Shown here in pieces: positions 16,563 to 25,464 of a stretch of 54,268 nt of DNA; the stretch's first letter is position 1, and every line of letters starts with the position of its first letter. The translations under genes and the position numbers were made by a program. Source of the stretch: Lysobacterales bacterium (GTDB taxonomy: Bacteria; Pseudomonadota; Gammaproteobacteria; Xanthomonadales; SZUA-38). The stretch spans positions 1-54,268 of the forward strand of contig JASJDM010000047.1 of assembly GCA_030065125.1 (NCBI GenBank). The letters are read 5' to 3'. The notes below the pieces were generated by a model, which was given only the letters and a program-made list of their open reading frames with translations, was not told the DNA's origin and searched no databases.

Positions 16563-17369
16563 ATGAATCCGATGATCCTCGGCATTTCGGCCCTGGCCCT
16601 GTACCTGACGGGCACCGTGCTGATACTGCTCCGCCTGCGGCAAAGGGCGCCTATCGACCGGCCCTGGGTGCTGGTCAGCATGGGCCTGGCCGTGGTGCTG
16701 CATGCCATGGTCCTGGGCATGGAGGGCTGGCAGGGAGGGCTGGTCAACCTGGGGTTTTACAACGCCCTTTCCATTGTGGGCCTGGCGGTAGCAGTCCTGG
16801 TGTTTGCCGGCGCATTGGTGCGCCCGGTCGAAAACCTCGGCATCGTGCTGCTGCCGGCCGCGGCGCTGACCATGGCGCTGCAGCTCAAGTTTGGCGCCGG
16901 TAACACTCTATGGCGCAATTTCGACTGGCAGCTGAACATTCATATCGCCCTGACCTTGTTTGCCTTCGCCATTCTGAGCCTGGCAGCGGCCCAGGCCGTC
17001 ATCCTGTGGAGCCAGGACCGCGCGCTGCGTCTGCATCCCGCCGGCTCCACCCTGCTGCCCCTGCCCTCGCTGCAGCGCATGGAGACGGTGCTTTTTCAGC
17101 TCATCGGCCTGGGCTTCGGACTGCTCACCCTGGGCCTGCTGGCCGGGGCGTTTTACATCAGCGACCTGGCCGAGCAGCGACTGATCCACAAGACGGTGCT
17201 GTCGGTGGTGGCCTGGGCGGTGTTCGGCATGCTGCTGTGGGGACGCTGGCGGTTCGGCTGGCGCGGCCGCACCGCGATCCGCATGACCCTGGCCGGGGTG
17301 GCGGTATTGCTACTGGCCTATTTTGGCAGCAAACTGGTGCTGGAACTCATTCTGCAGCGCGTCGAATAA
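16563..17369 (+). CDS. ypjD: Inner-membrane CcsA-like cytochrome c assembly family protein YpjD
   Basis: Polytopic inner-membrane protein (268 aa, about eight hydrophobic segments) of the CcsA/CcmF/CcmC-related family (PF01578). The core I-H-I-A-L-T-L-F-A-F-A-I-L-S-L-A-A-A-Q-A resembles the family's conserved helix, and His residues in it are candidate haem ligands. Gene order ffh (divergent) - ypjD - corB-like is the standard gammaproteobacterial arrangement and supports the name. Its biochemical role is not established, and it is distant from the true ccm operon at 41-48 kb. I used the ATG at 16563 (M-N-P-M-I-L). Upstream in-frame codons show no membrane-protein pattern. Confidence 0.82.
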   Translation: MNPMILGISALALYLTGTVLILLRLRQRAPIDRPWVLVSMGLAVVLHAMVLGMEGWQGGLVNLGFYNALSIVGLAVAVLVFAGALVRPVENLGIVLLPAAALTMALQLKFGAGNTLWRNFDWQLNIHIALTLFAFAILSLAAAQAVILWSQDRALRLHPAGSTLLPLPSLQRMETVLFQLIGLGFGLLTLGLLAGAFYISDLAEQRLIHKTVLSVVAWAVFGMLLWGRWRFGWRGRTAIRMTLAGVAVLLLAYFGSKLVLELILQRVE

Positions 17370-17379
17370 CGCTACCCAT

Positions 17380-18630
17380 TTGGACGACGTACCCCTAAGC
17401 TTCCTGCTGATCCTGCTGGCCATTCTGCTGGTGTTGTCGGCCTTCTTTTCCGGCTCTGAAACAGCTCTGATGGCGCTCAACCGCTACCGGCTTCGGCATA
17501 TGGCCCACGAAGGCCACCGGGGCGCCCGCCGGACCCATGACCTGCTGGACAAGCCCGACCGCCTGATCGGCATCATCCTGCTCGGGAATAACCTGGTGAA
17601 CATCAGCGCCGCCACCGTTGCCACGCTGATTGCCATGCGCCTGGCCGGAGAGCTGGGTATCCTGATCGCCCCGTTCGTGTTCACCGTGGTGGTTCTGATT
17701 TTTGCCGAGGTCGCTCCCAAGACCCTGGCCGCGGTGAGACCCGAGACCATCGCTTTCCCGGCATCACTCCCCCTCAGCCTGCTGCTTCGACTGTTCTACC
17801 CGGTGGTGGCCGCAATCAACGCCATGTCCAACCTGCTGCTGCGGGTGTTTGGCCTGAAACAGCTGCAGCGCTCGGATCACCTTTCCCGGGCCGAGCTCCG
17901 GTCCATGCTGGCCAGCCCCGAGGCACGCAGCACCGGAGTTTACCGCAGCATGCTGGTCAACATCCTCGACCTGGAACACGCCACGGTTCAGGACGTGATG
18001 GTGCCGCGTAACGACATGGTATGCCTGGACCTGGATGACGACTGGCAGACGGTCGTCAACCAGCTGAAGAACAGTTTCTACACCCGGCTGCCCGTCTACA
18101 CCGAGGAGATCGACCAGATCGCCGGCATCCTGCACGTGCGCACGGTGCTCAACCGCCTGGCCACCGACACCCTGGACCTCAAGTCGCTGCGCAAGCTGGT
18201 CAGACGGCCGTACTTCGTCCCCGAAACCACCAGCCTTACCCAGCAAATGCTGGAATTCCAGGCCCGGGAGCGCCGCATGGGACTGGTGGTGGACGAATAC
18301 GGTGATATCCAGGGCCTGATCACCCTGGACGACATCCTGGAAGAGATCGTTGGGGAGTTCACCACCGAACCACGCAGCCGGCTGCGCCGGGTCACCAAGC
18401 GACGGGACGGCACTTTTGTAATCGATGGCGGCGAGAACCTGCGCTCGCTGAACCGACGCATGGGCTGGAATCTGCCCACCGAGGGCGCGCGCACGCTTAA
18501 CGGTTTGATCCTGGAACAGCTGGAGACCATCCCGAAAACCGGGACAGCCATGGATATCGAGGGACTGCATATTGTTGTCACCAGCATCGAGGACAATGCC
18601 ATCAAGTCGGTCGACGTGCGGCCGGCATGA
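17380..18630 (+). CDS. CNNM/HlyC-CorC family transporter with CBS domains (CorB/YfjD-like)
   Basis: Membrane protein of about 416 aa. The N-terminal DUF21/CNNM domain opens with L-V-L-S-A-F-F-S-G-S-E-T-A-L-M-A-L-N-R-Y. Two CBS domains follow (residues ~190-310, with V-M-V-P-R-N-D-M and G-L-V-V-D-E-Y-G-D-I-Q-G-L), then a CorC_HlyC domain near the end. The family is linked to Mg2+/Co2+ efflux or homeostasis. Its alignable start corresponds to TTG at 17380, 11 bp after ypjD, because E. coli YfjD has the same number of residues before its F-S-G-S-E motif. A longer frame from 17323 would overlap ypjD. Confidence 0.85.
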   Translation: MDDVPLSFLLILLAILLVLSAFFSGSETALMALNRYRLRHMAHEGHRGARRTHDLLDKPDRLIGIILLGNNLVNISAATVATLIAMRLAGELGILIAPFVFTVVVLIFAEVAPKTLAAVRPETIAFPASLPLSLLLRLFYPVVAAINAMSNLLLRVFGLKQLQRSDHLSRAELRSMLASPEARSTGVYRSMLVNILDLEHATVQDVMVPRNDMVCLDLDDDWQTVVNQLKNSFYTRLPVYTEEIDQIAGILHVRTVLNRLATDTLDLKSLRKLVRRPYFVPETTSLTQQMLEFQARERRMGLVVDEYGDIQGLITLDDILEEIVGEFTTEPRSRLRRVTKRRDGTFVIDGGENLRSLNRRMGWNLPTEGARTLNGLILEQLETIPKTGTAMDIEGLHIVVTSIEDNAIKSVDVRPA

Positions 18631-18713
18631 CCCGACGGAGCGGCCGCAATCCGGTTGCGGGCGCAACATGTCCGCCTTAAAATCATTGTAATTCCGGAAG
18701 TTATGGATTTTTC

Positions 18714-18737
18714 CTCAAGCCTGCTTACCGGCTTGAG
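18714..18737. repeat. 8-bp perfect hairpin upstream of the PilZ gene
   Basis: CTCAAGCC (18714-18721) and GGCTTGAG (18730-18737) pair perfectly around an 8-nt loop, 20 bp before the PilZ start. A T-run precedes it rather than follows it, so it is not a standard rightward terminator. It could affect PilZ translation or be a weak leftward terminator. Confidence 0.5.
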
Positions 18738-18756
18738 TGAGGCTTCACCAGCGGAC

Positions 18757-19128
18757 ATGAGCAAACCAGACCCAACAGGCAGCGAACGCCGCCGGTTTCA
18801 CCGCTTCGATTTCGAGGCCCGGGTCCGGCTGTACTCGGGTACCCGGCAGTGGGAGACGGAACTGCTGGACATTTCCCTCAAGGGTCTGCTGCTGCGTCGA
18901 CCCGAGGACTGGGAGGGCGCCAAGGGTGATTCCTACCGGGTGGAAATCCGGCTGGAGGGGCACGTGGTCATCAGCATGTCGGTGACCGTAGCCCACGCCG
19001 CCTTCGACCGGGTGGGATTTCTTTGCGAGCGCATCGACATGGACAGCTTTGTCCACCTGAAGCGCCTGGTTGAGCTCAACCTGGGCGACCCGTCATTGCT
19101 GACCCGGGAGCTGAGCCAGCTGGGATGA
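18757..19128 (+). CDS. PilZ domain protein
   Basis: Small (123 aa) cytoplasmic PilZ-domain protein, a candidate cyclic-di-GMP receptor. The binding motifs are present: R-R-R-F-H-R near residue 12 (RxxxR) and D-I-S-L-K-G-L (D/NxSxxG) about 30 residues later, followed by beta-barrel strands. I chose the ATG giving M-S-K-P-D-P. An in-frame ATG at 18703 would add 18 residues across the hairpin. Its stop overlaps the next gene's start by 4 bp (ATGA), so it is translationally coupled to a secreted metallo-beta-lactamase-fold protein. Confidence 0.8.
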   Translation: MSKPDPTGSERRRFHRFDFEARVRLYSGTRQWETELLDISLKGLLLRRPEDWEGAKGDSYRVEIRLEGHVVISMSVTVAHAAFDRVGFLCERIDMDSFVHLKRLVELNLGDPSLLTRELSQLG

Positions 19129-20036
19129 TCCGGTCCCGGGTATTTGCTGTCTGCCTGCTGGTCCTGGCAGTCTCCTCCGTTGATGCCGCCTGTGAAGGCC
19201 CCCTGGCCCTGCAGATCCTCGGCTCCGGTGGCCCTATCGCTGACGACGACCGAGCTTCCTCCGCCTACGCCCTGTGGTCCGACGGGCGCACCCTGGCGCT
19301 GGTGGACGCCGGTGGCGGCAGCCACCTGCGGGCAGCTCAGGCCGGCGTGAACCTGGCCGAGATCCAAGCCATCCACCTGTCGCACCTGCATGCCGATCAT
19401 TCCGCGGGCCTGCCCGCGCTGCTGAAGAGCGCCTGGTTTGTCCGCCGCGGCAATCAACTGGTGGTCAGCGGGCCCGGCCCCGGAGGCCGTTTTCCCGGCA
19501 CCAGGGAGTTTGTCACCACCCTGCTGGATCCAGAGACCGGGCACTATCGTTACCTGTCCGAGTACCTGACCGAGGGCGCCCCGTTTCGCCTGCGGCCGGT
19601 GCAGCTGGACCACCGGAGCCGGCAGCTGCAGAGCGTGATGGAGGGCGATTCCCTGACGGTTCGAGCCGCCGGCGTGGATCATGGACCGGTGCCGGCCCTG
19701 GCCTACCGGGTCGAGGCCAGGGACCGGGTGGTGGCCTTCTCAGGCGACCAGACTGGGGTCACCGAAGGCATGCTGGCCGTCGCAAACCAGGCGGACCTGC
19801 TGGTGATTCACGCCGCCATACCGCCAGGCGCCGGGCGCGTTGCGCGCAACCTGCACGCCACACCGGAGCAGATCGGCGTACTGGCGCAACGGGCCGGCGT
19901 CAAATCCCTGGTTCTGTCCCATTGGATGCGGCGCAGCCTGAACCGCCGGGAAGCCGTCATCCGCGATGTACGCAAGCACTACAACGGCCCGCTGCATGTG
20001 GCGGAAGACCTGCAGTGTTTCCCGGTTGGCGGGTGA
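19125..20036 (+). CDS. Exported metallo-beta-lactamase-fold hydrolase
   Basis: Predicted periplasmic or secreted MBL-fold protein (303 aa). Residues 1-21 are a signal peptide (hydrophobic V-F-A-V-C-L-L-V-L-A-V-S-S, cleavage after V-D-A). The zinc motif H-L-S-H-L-H-A-D-H (HxHxDH type) is at about residues 82-90. Later ligands fit D-H-G-P-V-P-A-L-A-Y, F-S-G-D-Q-T-G and L-V-L-S-H-W. The layout resembles RNase Z-like/arylsulfatase-like MBL proteins of the AtsA type, and the substrate is unknown. It overlaps the PilZ gene by 4 bp and converges on radA with a single base between stop codons. Confidence 0.82.
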   Translation: MIRSRVFAVCLLVLAVSSVDAACEGPLALQILGSGGPIADDDRASSAYALWSDGRTLALVDAGGGSHLRAAQAGVNLAEIQAIHLSHLHADHSAGLPALLKSAWFVRRGNQLVVSGPGPGGRFPGTREFVTTLLDPETGHYRYLSEYLTEGAPFRLRPVQLDHRSRQLQSVMEGDSLTVRAAGVDHGPVPALAYRVEARDRVVAFSGDQTGVTEGMLAVANQADLLVIHAAIPPGAGRVARNLHATPEQIGVLAQRAGVKSLVLSHWMRRSLNRREAVIRDVRKHYNGPLHVAEDLQCFPVGG

Positions 20037-20037
20037 C

Positions 20038-21405
20038 TCAGACAGCCTCCAGGGCCTGGTCGAGTCGCTCCACCGCCACCACTTCGATATCGATCTTTGA
20101 CCCGGATCCGGACTTGGGTCGGTTGCGGCGGGGCACGATGGCCCGCCGGAAACCGTGCTTGGCGGCCTCCTTCAGCCGCTCCTCGCCGTAGGGTACCGGC
20201 CGGATTTCACCGGCCAGTCCAACCTCGCCGAAAGCCACCAGGTCGGACGGCAGGGCGCGGTCGGTAAAGCTGGAGCGTACCGCCAGCAGCAGCGGCAGGT
20301 CGGCGGCGGTTTCCCCGATGCGGATGCCGCCCACCGCGTTGACAAAGACATCCTGGTCGTAGGTGGACAGTCCGCCCTGGCGCTGCAGTACCGCCAGCTG
20401 CATCACCAGCCGCTGCTGGTCCACGCCCACCGCCAGCCGCCTGGGATTTCCCAGGTTGCTTTCGGCCACCAGGGCCTGAAGTTCAATCAACAGTGGACGC
20501 GTTCCTTCCCAGGCCACCGTGACGGTACTGCCGGGAGTGTCGCGGTTGTGACCGGACAGAAACAGGGCCGACGGATTGGATATCGCCTTGAGCCCGGTCT
20601 CGGTCATGGCAAATACGCCCAGCTCGTTGGCCGCACCGAAACGGTTCTTCAGGGATCGGATCACCCGGTGCCGGCTGCTGCCGTCCCCTTCGAAATAGAG
20701 CACCGCGTCCACCATGTGTTCCAGCACCCGGGGGCCGGCGATTCCGCCTTCCTTGGTCACATGACCGACCAGCAGCACCCCGGTATGCCGCTGCTTGGCG
20801 TAACGCACCAGTGCCGCCGCGGTCTCCCGGACCTGGGCCACCGATCCGGGGGCCGACTGCAGGGTATCGGTATACATGGTCTGGATGGAGTCGATAATCA
20901 TCAGTGCCGGCTTCTCCTGCTCCGCCACCGACAGGATCTTCTCCACCGACGTTTCAGCCAGGCAGCGTATCGCGTCCAGTTCCAGCCCCAGCCGCTGGCC
21001 GCGCATGGCGATCTGCTGCAGCGATTCCTCGCCGCTGACATACAGCGCTGGCAGGCCTTCCGCCACCGCCGCGGTGACCTGCAGCAACAGGGTGGACTTG
21101 CCGATACCCGGGTCGCCGCCGATGAGGATGACCGAGCCGGGTACCAGGCCGCCACCCAATACCCGGTCGAATTCCACGTTGCCCGTGGGCGCCCGATGCT
21201 GGCGTTCGGCCTGGACCTCACTGAGCACCTCCACCCGGCTGTCCGACGCGGCACCGGCAAAGCCGGCACGGGCGCCTTTGGGGGACGGCGCTACCACCGA
21301 CTCCACCAGGGTGTTCCACGCCTGGCATTCCGCGCACTGGCCGCTCCACTTGGGCGACACGGCGCCGCAGTCGCTGCATACGTATTGCTGGCGGGATTTA
21401 GCCAT
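20038..21405 (-). CDS. radA: DNA repair protein RadA
   Basis: RecA-like branch-migration helicase for recombination intermediates (455 aa). An N-terminal zinc finger C-S-D-C...C-A-E-C is at residues 10-27. The ATPase has G-G-D-P-G-I-G-K-S-T, and the RadA signature K-N-R-F-G is in L-K-N-R-F-G-A-A-N-E-L-G. The C-terminal third is the Lon-protease-like domain (F-G-E-V-G-L-A-G-E-I-R). Length is normal. Confidence 0.96.
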   Translation of the reverse strand: MAKSRQQYVCSDCGAVSPKWSGQCAECQAWNTLVESVVAPSPKGARAGFAGAASDSRVEVLSEVQAERQHRAPTGNVEFDRVLGGGLVPGSVILIGGDPGIGKSTLLLQVTAAVAEGLPALYVSGEESLQQIAMRGQRLGLELDAIRCLAETSVEKILSVAEQEKPALMIIDSIQTMYTDTLQSAPGSVAQVRETAAALVRYAKQRHTGVLLVGHVTKEGGIAGPRVLEHMVDAVLYFEGDGSSRHRVIRSLKNRFGAANELGVFAMTETGLKAISNPSALFLSGHNRDTPGSTVTVAWEGTRPLLIELQALVAESNLGNPRRLAVGVDQQRLVMQLAVLQRQGGLSTYDQDVFVNAVGGIRIGETAADLPLLLAVRSSFTDRALPSDLVAFGEVGLAGEIRPVPYGEERLKEAAKHGFRRAIVPRRNRPKSGSGSKIDIEVVAVERLDQALEAV

Positions 21406-21492
21406 CAGTTGGTTCGACGTTCATGCCAGGGCTGACCTCAGCCATGTCCTTTGTCAGTCTGCCGGGGGACGGATTCGCGGTAAGATTCGCCC

Positions 21493-22512
21493 ATGGACTT
21501 TGATACTGCAAGCGCTGACGCCCGACGCGGCGACGAAGTCTCGCTGATTGGTGAATCTCCGGCCTTCCTGGAGGTGCTGGAGCAGGTGTCACGGGTGGCG
21601 CCGCTGAACCGGCCGGTGCTGGTCATCGGCGAGCGCGGCACCGGCAAGGAACTGGTGGCGGCCCGTATCCACTTTCTGTCGGCGCGCTGGGACCAGGCCT
21701 TCGTCAAGCTCAACTGCGCCGCCCTGGCTGAATCCATCCTGGAGAGCGAGTTGTTTGGCCACGAGGCCGGCTCCTTCACCGGGGCCACGCGGCAGCGCAA
21801 GGGTCGCTTCGAGCTGGCCGACGAAGGGACCCTGTTCCTGGATGAACTGGCCAGCACCTCCGGCAATGTCCAGGAGAAGGTGCTGCGGGTCATCGAGTAT
21901 GGGGAATTCGACCGGGTGGGCGGCAGCAAACCGGTGCGGGTGGACACCCGAATCATTGGCGCCACCAATGAAGACCTGCCGCAGCTGGCCGATGAAGGCC
22001 GGTTTCGCGCCGACCTGCTGGACCGGCTGGCCTTCGACGTCATCACCCTGCCCCCCCTGCGGCACCGACCCGAAGACATCCTGCCCCTGGCGGAGCACTT
22101 TGCCCGGCGCATGGCGGCGGAAATGTCGCTGGAACTGTTTCCCGGGTTCGACCGGGCCGCCCGGAGCAAGCTGCAGGAATATCCCTGGCCAGGCAACGTA
22201 CGGGAACTGAAAAACGTGGTAGAACGGGCGGTGTACCGGGTGGGCCAGTCCGACGACCCCATCTCCGAGATCCAGTTTGACCCCTTCGATTCCCCGTTCC
22301 GGCCCGGGCAGCCTGAAGCGGCACCCCGGGAAAGCGCCGTCCCTTCAGGCCCGCTGGACATGAAAGAAACAGTGAAGGAATTCGAAATCCAGCTGCTGCG
22401 GGACGCCATGGAACAGTGCAAGTTCAACCAGCGCAAGGCAGCGGAGTACCTGGGACTGACCTATCACCAGTTGCGGGGCTACTTGCGCAAGTACGAGCTG
22501 CTGGAGCAGTAG
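21493..22512 (+). CDS. pspF: Sigma-54-dependent activator, PspF-like
   Basis: Bacterial enhancer-binding protein of 339 aa lacking a receiver domain, the architecture of PspF. Walker A is G-E-R-G-T-G-K-E. The sigma-54 contact loop reads G-S-F-T-G-A instead of the usual GAFTGA. Walker B is G-T-L-F-L-D-E-L-A, and R-F-R-A-D-L-L-D-R-L follows. The C-terminal Fis-type HTH is Q-R-K-A-A-E-Y-L-G-L-T-Y-H-Q-L-R-G-Y. PspF controls the phage-shock (envelope stress) regulon and is normally divergent from pspA. Here the neighbours are radA and dnaB, and no psp genes are in the window. The ATG at 21493 lies 87 bp from the radA start. Confidence 0.85.
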   Translation: MDFDTASADARRGDEVSLIGESPAFLEVLEQVSRVAPLNRPVLVIGERGTGKELVAARIHFLSARWDQAFVKLNCAALAESILESELFGHEAGSFTGATRQRKGRFELADEGTLFLDELASTSGNVQEKVLRVIEYGEFDRVGGSKPVRVDTRIIGATNEDLPQLADEGRFRADLLDRLAFDVITLPPLRHRPEDILPLAEHFARRMAAEMSLELFPGFDRAARSKLQEYPWPGNVRELKNVVERAVYRVGQSDDPISEIQFDPFDSPFRPGQPEAAPRESAVPSGPLDMKETVKEFEIQLLRDAMEQCKFNQRKAAEYLGLTYHQLRGYLRKYELLEQ

Positions 22513-22524
22513 CCTGCGCCGACT

Positions 22525-23952
22525 TCAGAACTCGCCGCCGTAGTCCGCTGCGAAGCTGTCAGGTGCGAAATTTTCAAAGCGCGTGTACTGACCGAGAAAA
22601 GTCAGGTTTACGGTACCGACGTCGCCGTTGCGGTGTTTGCCGATAATGATCTCGGCCTTGCCCTTGTCCGGCGAGTCCTCGTTGTACACCTCGTCCCGGT
22701 AGATGAATATGATGACGTCAGCGTCCTGCTCGATTGAGCCGGATTCACGCAGGTCCGCCATCACCGGCCGCTTGTTGGGGCGCTGCTCCAGGCTGCGGTT
22801 GAGCTGGGACAGCGCCACCACCGGCACGTTCAGTTCCTTGGCCAGGGCCTTAAGGGCCCGGGAGATCTCGGCGATTTCCGTGGCACGGTTTTCCTTGTTG
22901 CCGGGCACCTGCATCAGCTGCAGGTAGTCAATAACGATCAGGCCCAGTCCGCCCTTGCCTTCCGCGTCACGCAGCTGGGCGTCGATGCGCCGGGCTCGTG
23001 CGCGCAGCTCCGTGGGCGACAGGCCGGGGGTTTCGTCCAGGAAGATCTGGGTGTCGTTCAGCAGGGTCATGGCCGAGGTCAACCTGGGCCAGACAGAATC
23101 GTCTTCTTTGAAATCGCCGGTCCGCAGCTTGTGCTGATTGACCCGCGCCAGGGAGGACAGCAGCCGCATGATCAGCTGCACCGAGGACATTTCCATGCTG
23201 AAGATGGCCACCGGCACCGGCGGGCGATCCGGGTCGTGGGACATGGCCGCGTGCTCAGCAATGTTCAAGGCCAGGGTGGTTTTGCCCATGGCCGGGCGCC
23301 CTGCCACGATGATCAGGTCCGATTTCTGCAATCCTGCGGTCATTTCGTCGAGTTTCTTGAATCCGGTAGGCACGCCTGTGATGCTGCCCTCGTATTCCAT
23401 CAACTCTCCGATCAGCTTGAAGGTCTCGGTTACCCCTTCACGGATATGGATAAATCCGGACTGCTGCCGCCCGCCCTTGTCGCGGATTGCAAAGACGTTC
23501 TCCTCGGCATGCTCCAGCAGCTCCTGGGTGGTCTGGCCCTCCGGCTGGAAACAGTTTTCCGCGATATCGTGGCTGACCTGGATCAGCTGCCGCAGGATCG
23601 ACTTTTCCCGCACGATCTGCGAGTAGTTGGCGATATTGGATGCGCCCGGAGTGTTGTTGGCCAGCGACGCCACGTAGGCAGAGCCGCCGGCCTGCTGGGC
23701 CAGATCGTTGTTTTCCAGCCATTCCCCCAGGGTGATGGCGTCAACCTGGGTGCCTCGCTCGTGCAGACTGGCGATGGCTCGGAATATCAGGCGATGATCC
23801 TGCCGATAGAAATCGTCCTCGGCAACCACGTCGGCCACCCGGTCCCAGGCATCCGATGACAGCATCAGCCCACCCAGAACCGCCTGCTCCGCTTCGATGG
23901 AATGGGGAGGCACCTTGACGGCGTCCATGGACAGGGGATTTACGGCGGCCAT
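22525..23952 (-). CDS. dnaB: Replicative DNA helicase DnaB
   Basis: Hexameric 5'-3' helicase of the replisome (475 aa). The N-terminal collar domain begins P-P-H-S-I-E-A-E-Q-A-V-L-G-G-L. Walker A is G-R-P-A-M-G-K-T-T, then I-F-S-M-E-M-S, V-I-D-Y-L-Q-L-M and L-S-Q-L-N-R-S-L-E. No intein is present. It is downstream of rpsF-rpsR-rplI in conserved order, but a strong terminator lies between rplI and dnaB, so dnaB should have its own promoter in the 112-bp gap. It converges with pspF (12 bp between stops). Confidence 0.97.
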   Translation of the reverse strand: MAAVNPLSMDAVKVPPHSIEAEQAVLGGLMLSSDAWDRVADVVAEDDFYRQDHRLIFRAIASLHERGTQVDAITLGEWLENNDLAQQAGGSAYVASLANNTPGASNIANYSQIVREKSILRQLIQVSHDIAENCFQPEGQTTQELLEHAEENVFAIRDKGGRQQSGFIHIREGVTETFKLIGELMEYEGSITGVPTGFKKLDEMTAGLQKSDLIIVAGRPAMGKTTLALNIAEHAAMSHDPDRPPVPVAIFSMEMSSVQLIMRLLSSLARVNQHKLRTGDFKEDDSVWPRLTSAMTLLNDTQIFLDETPGLSPTELRARARRIDAQLRDAEGKGGLGLIVIDYLQLMQVPGNKENRATEIAEISRALKALAKELNVPVVALSQLNRSLEQRPNKRPVMADLRESGSIEQDADVIIFIYRDEVYNEDSPDKGKAEIIIGKHRNGDVGTVNLTFLGQYTRFENFAPDSFAADYGGEF

Positions 23953-24006
23953 GGCTTACTTTAAATGGAAAGTCCGGCGCGCAAAAGGGCCGGGTGCGGG
24001 AACAGC

Positions 24007-24040
24007 GAAAAACGGCGCCCGAAGCTGGTTTCGGGCGCCG
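24007..24040 (-). terminator. Rho-independent terminator after rplI
   Basis: A perfect 11-bp stem, CGGCGCCCGAA (24013-24023) with TTCGGGCGCCG (24030-24040), encloses a 6-nt loop. Read leftward it is followed by five U residues. It closes the rpsF-rpsR-DUF2232-rplI unit and separates it from dnaB. Confidence 0.85.
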
Positions 24041-24064
24041 GGGTATTGCGGAACCGGGTGCCCG

Positions 24065-24517
24065 TCAGGACTCTTCGCCGACGATGGCCAGCTTCACCTG
24101 GCAGTCCACTTCGGCGTAGAAGTGCAGGTCGATGTCGTACTCGCCGGCCATGCGAATGGCGCCCTCGGGCAGCAGGACCTCGCTCTTCTCCACCGGGAAA
24201 CCGGCACCCGTCAGGGCCTCGGCGATTTCCCGGGTACCCACGGAGCCGTACAGCTTGCCTTCGCTGCTGGCGTTGGCGGTGATGGTCACGGTCTGGTCGG
24301 CCACGGCGTCGCGACGCGCGGTGGCGGCGGCCAGCCGGTCAGCGGCGCGTGCTTCCAGTTCAGCCCGGCGGGTTTCGAACGCCTCCAGGTTGGACTTGGT
24401 GGCGGGCACGGCCTTGCCCTGGGGCACCAGGAAGTTGCGTCCAAACCCCGGCTTGACCTTTACCACGTCGCCGAGTTTGCCCAGGTTCTGAATGTTCTCC
24501 AGCAGAATCAGATCCAT
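24065..24517 (-). CDS. rplI: 50S ribosomal protein L9
   Basis: Ribosomal protein L9 (150 aa), with two globular domains joined by a long helix. It starts M-D-L-I-L-L-E-N-I-Q-N-L-G-K-L-G-D-V-V-K-V-K-P-G, followed by R-N-F-L-V-P-Q-G-K-A, both diagnostic. The linker helix (residues ~45-75) is Ala/Glu/Arg rich. It is the last gene of the rpsF transcription unit. Confidence 0.97.
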   Translation of the reverse strand: MDLILLENIQNLGKLGDVVKVKPGFGRNFLVPQGKAVPATKSNLEAFETRRAELEARAADRLAAATARRDAVADQTVTITANASSEGKLYGSVGTREIAEALTGAGFPVEKSEVLLPEGAIRMAGEYDIDLHFYAEVDCQVKLAIVGEES

Positions 24518-24545
24518 TGTCTTAGCCTCTTGTTGTCAGCGGCGG

Positions 24546-25448
24546 TTACTCGCCGCCTTTCTTGCGGGCCAGAAATTCCCGCAGGTCAAAAAATTCGTTG
24601 ATCAGTCCCAGCAGCGGTACCAGCAGCACCAGCGAGTTGGCTCCGATCCATCCCATGATGCACAGGAAGTAGGCGGCTACCAGCCAGCCCGTCCCGGCAT
24701 TCAGTACACCCACTACGCCGTGGATGACTGCAAAGCCCTGGATAATCCAGACGTACAACATGACCGCGGCCAGGTTGAGCACCAGATCCCACTGGGCGAA
24801 TGCTGCCGCCATAAAGCTGGCGGCTGTGGCCATGGCCACGGTTTTTCCCAGCCGAAGCCGGTGAAACTCCTGCTGGAATCCTCCCGGATTGACCAGCTGT
24901 GCTTGCCAGGAGCGGCCCAGGAAAACCGAACCCAGGGCCACCACCAGCAGCGTGCCAAACACGTTACCCGCGGCGCCGCGCCACTGCATCGCATCCACCA
25001 GCGCCGCCACCTGCTGAGGATCCAGTTGGGCGCCGCTGGCCTGCAGCTGGTCCAGTACGGCCACGAAGCCGTCCCGAAAGAAGGCCACCGGGTCCGCCAC
25101 CAGTATCCAGAAGGCGAGCAGTGCCGACAGCGCCAGTCCAATGCCGGTGAGCACCGTGACGCCCAGTGACGAGGTCTGGCGGAGCACCTCGGCCGTGGCC
25201 ACGATCCCGCCGAGCAGCATCAGCATCGCCACCAGGGCGCGGTCCAGGCCGCCTGCCAGGGCCAGCATCAGGGCCGCGATCACGCCAAATCCGATCAATC
25301 CGACAATGGCCCCTTCCACGGCGCCCCGCCGCAGGGTGGTCATGGCCACGGCTGCCCCGGAGAAAACGAATCCCAGTGGAATCGCCAGACCCAGGGCGAC
25401 CAGCATGGCCGCTCGGACCCTGCTGGCGTCAATGAACCGGGCAAACAC
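24546..25448 (-). CDS. DUF2232-like integral membrane protein
   Basis: Polytopic membrane protein (300 aa, about 7-8 hydrophobic segments) between rpsR and rplI. Small membrane proteins of the DUF2232 kind occupy exactly this position in many gammaproteobacteria, which is the main reason for the call. The sequence shows glycine/alanine-rich helices (A-M-L-V-A-L-G-L-A-I-P-L-G-F-V-F and V-L-L-V-P-L-L-G-L-I-N-E-F-F), a D-P-V-A-F-F-R-D-G-F loop and a basic C-terminal tail. No catalytic motif is visible and the function is unknown. It is co-transcribed with ribosomal protein genes. Confidence 0.75.
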   Translation of the reverse strand: MFARFIDASRVRAAMLVALGLAIPLGFVFSGAAVAMTTLRRGAVEGAIVGLIGFGVIAALMLALAGGLDRALVAMLMLLGGIVATAEVLRQTSSLGVTVLTGIGLALSALLAFWILVADPVAFFRDGFVAVLDQLQASGAQLDPQQVAALVDAMQWRGAAGNVFGTLLVVALGSVFLGRSWQAQLVNPGGFQQEFHRLRLGKTVAMATAASFMAAAFAQWDLVLNLAAVMLYVWIIQGFAVIHGVVGVLNAGTGWLVAAYFLCIMGWIGANSLVLLVPLLGLINEFFDLREFLARKKGGE

Positions 25449-25464
25449 TCCCGGTCCTCCCGTT

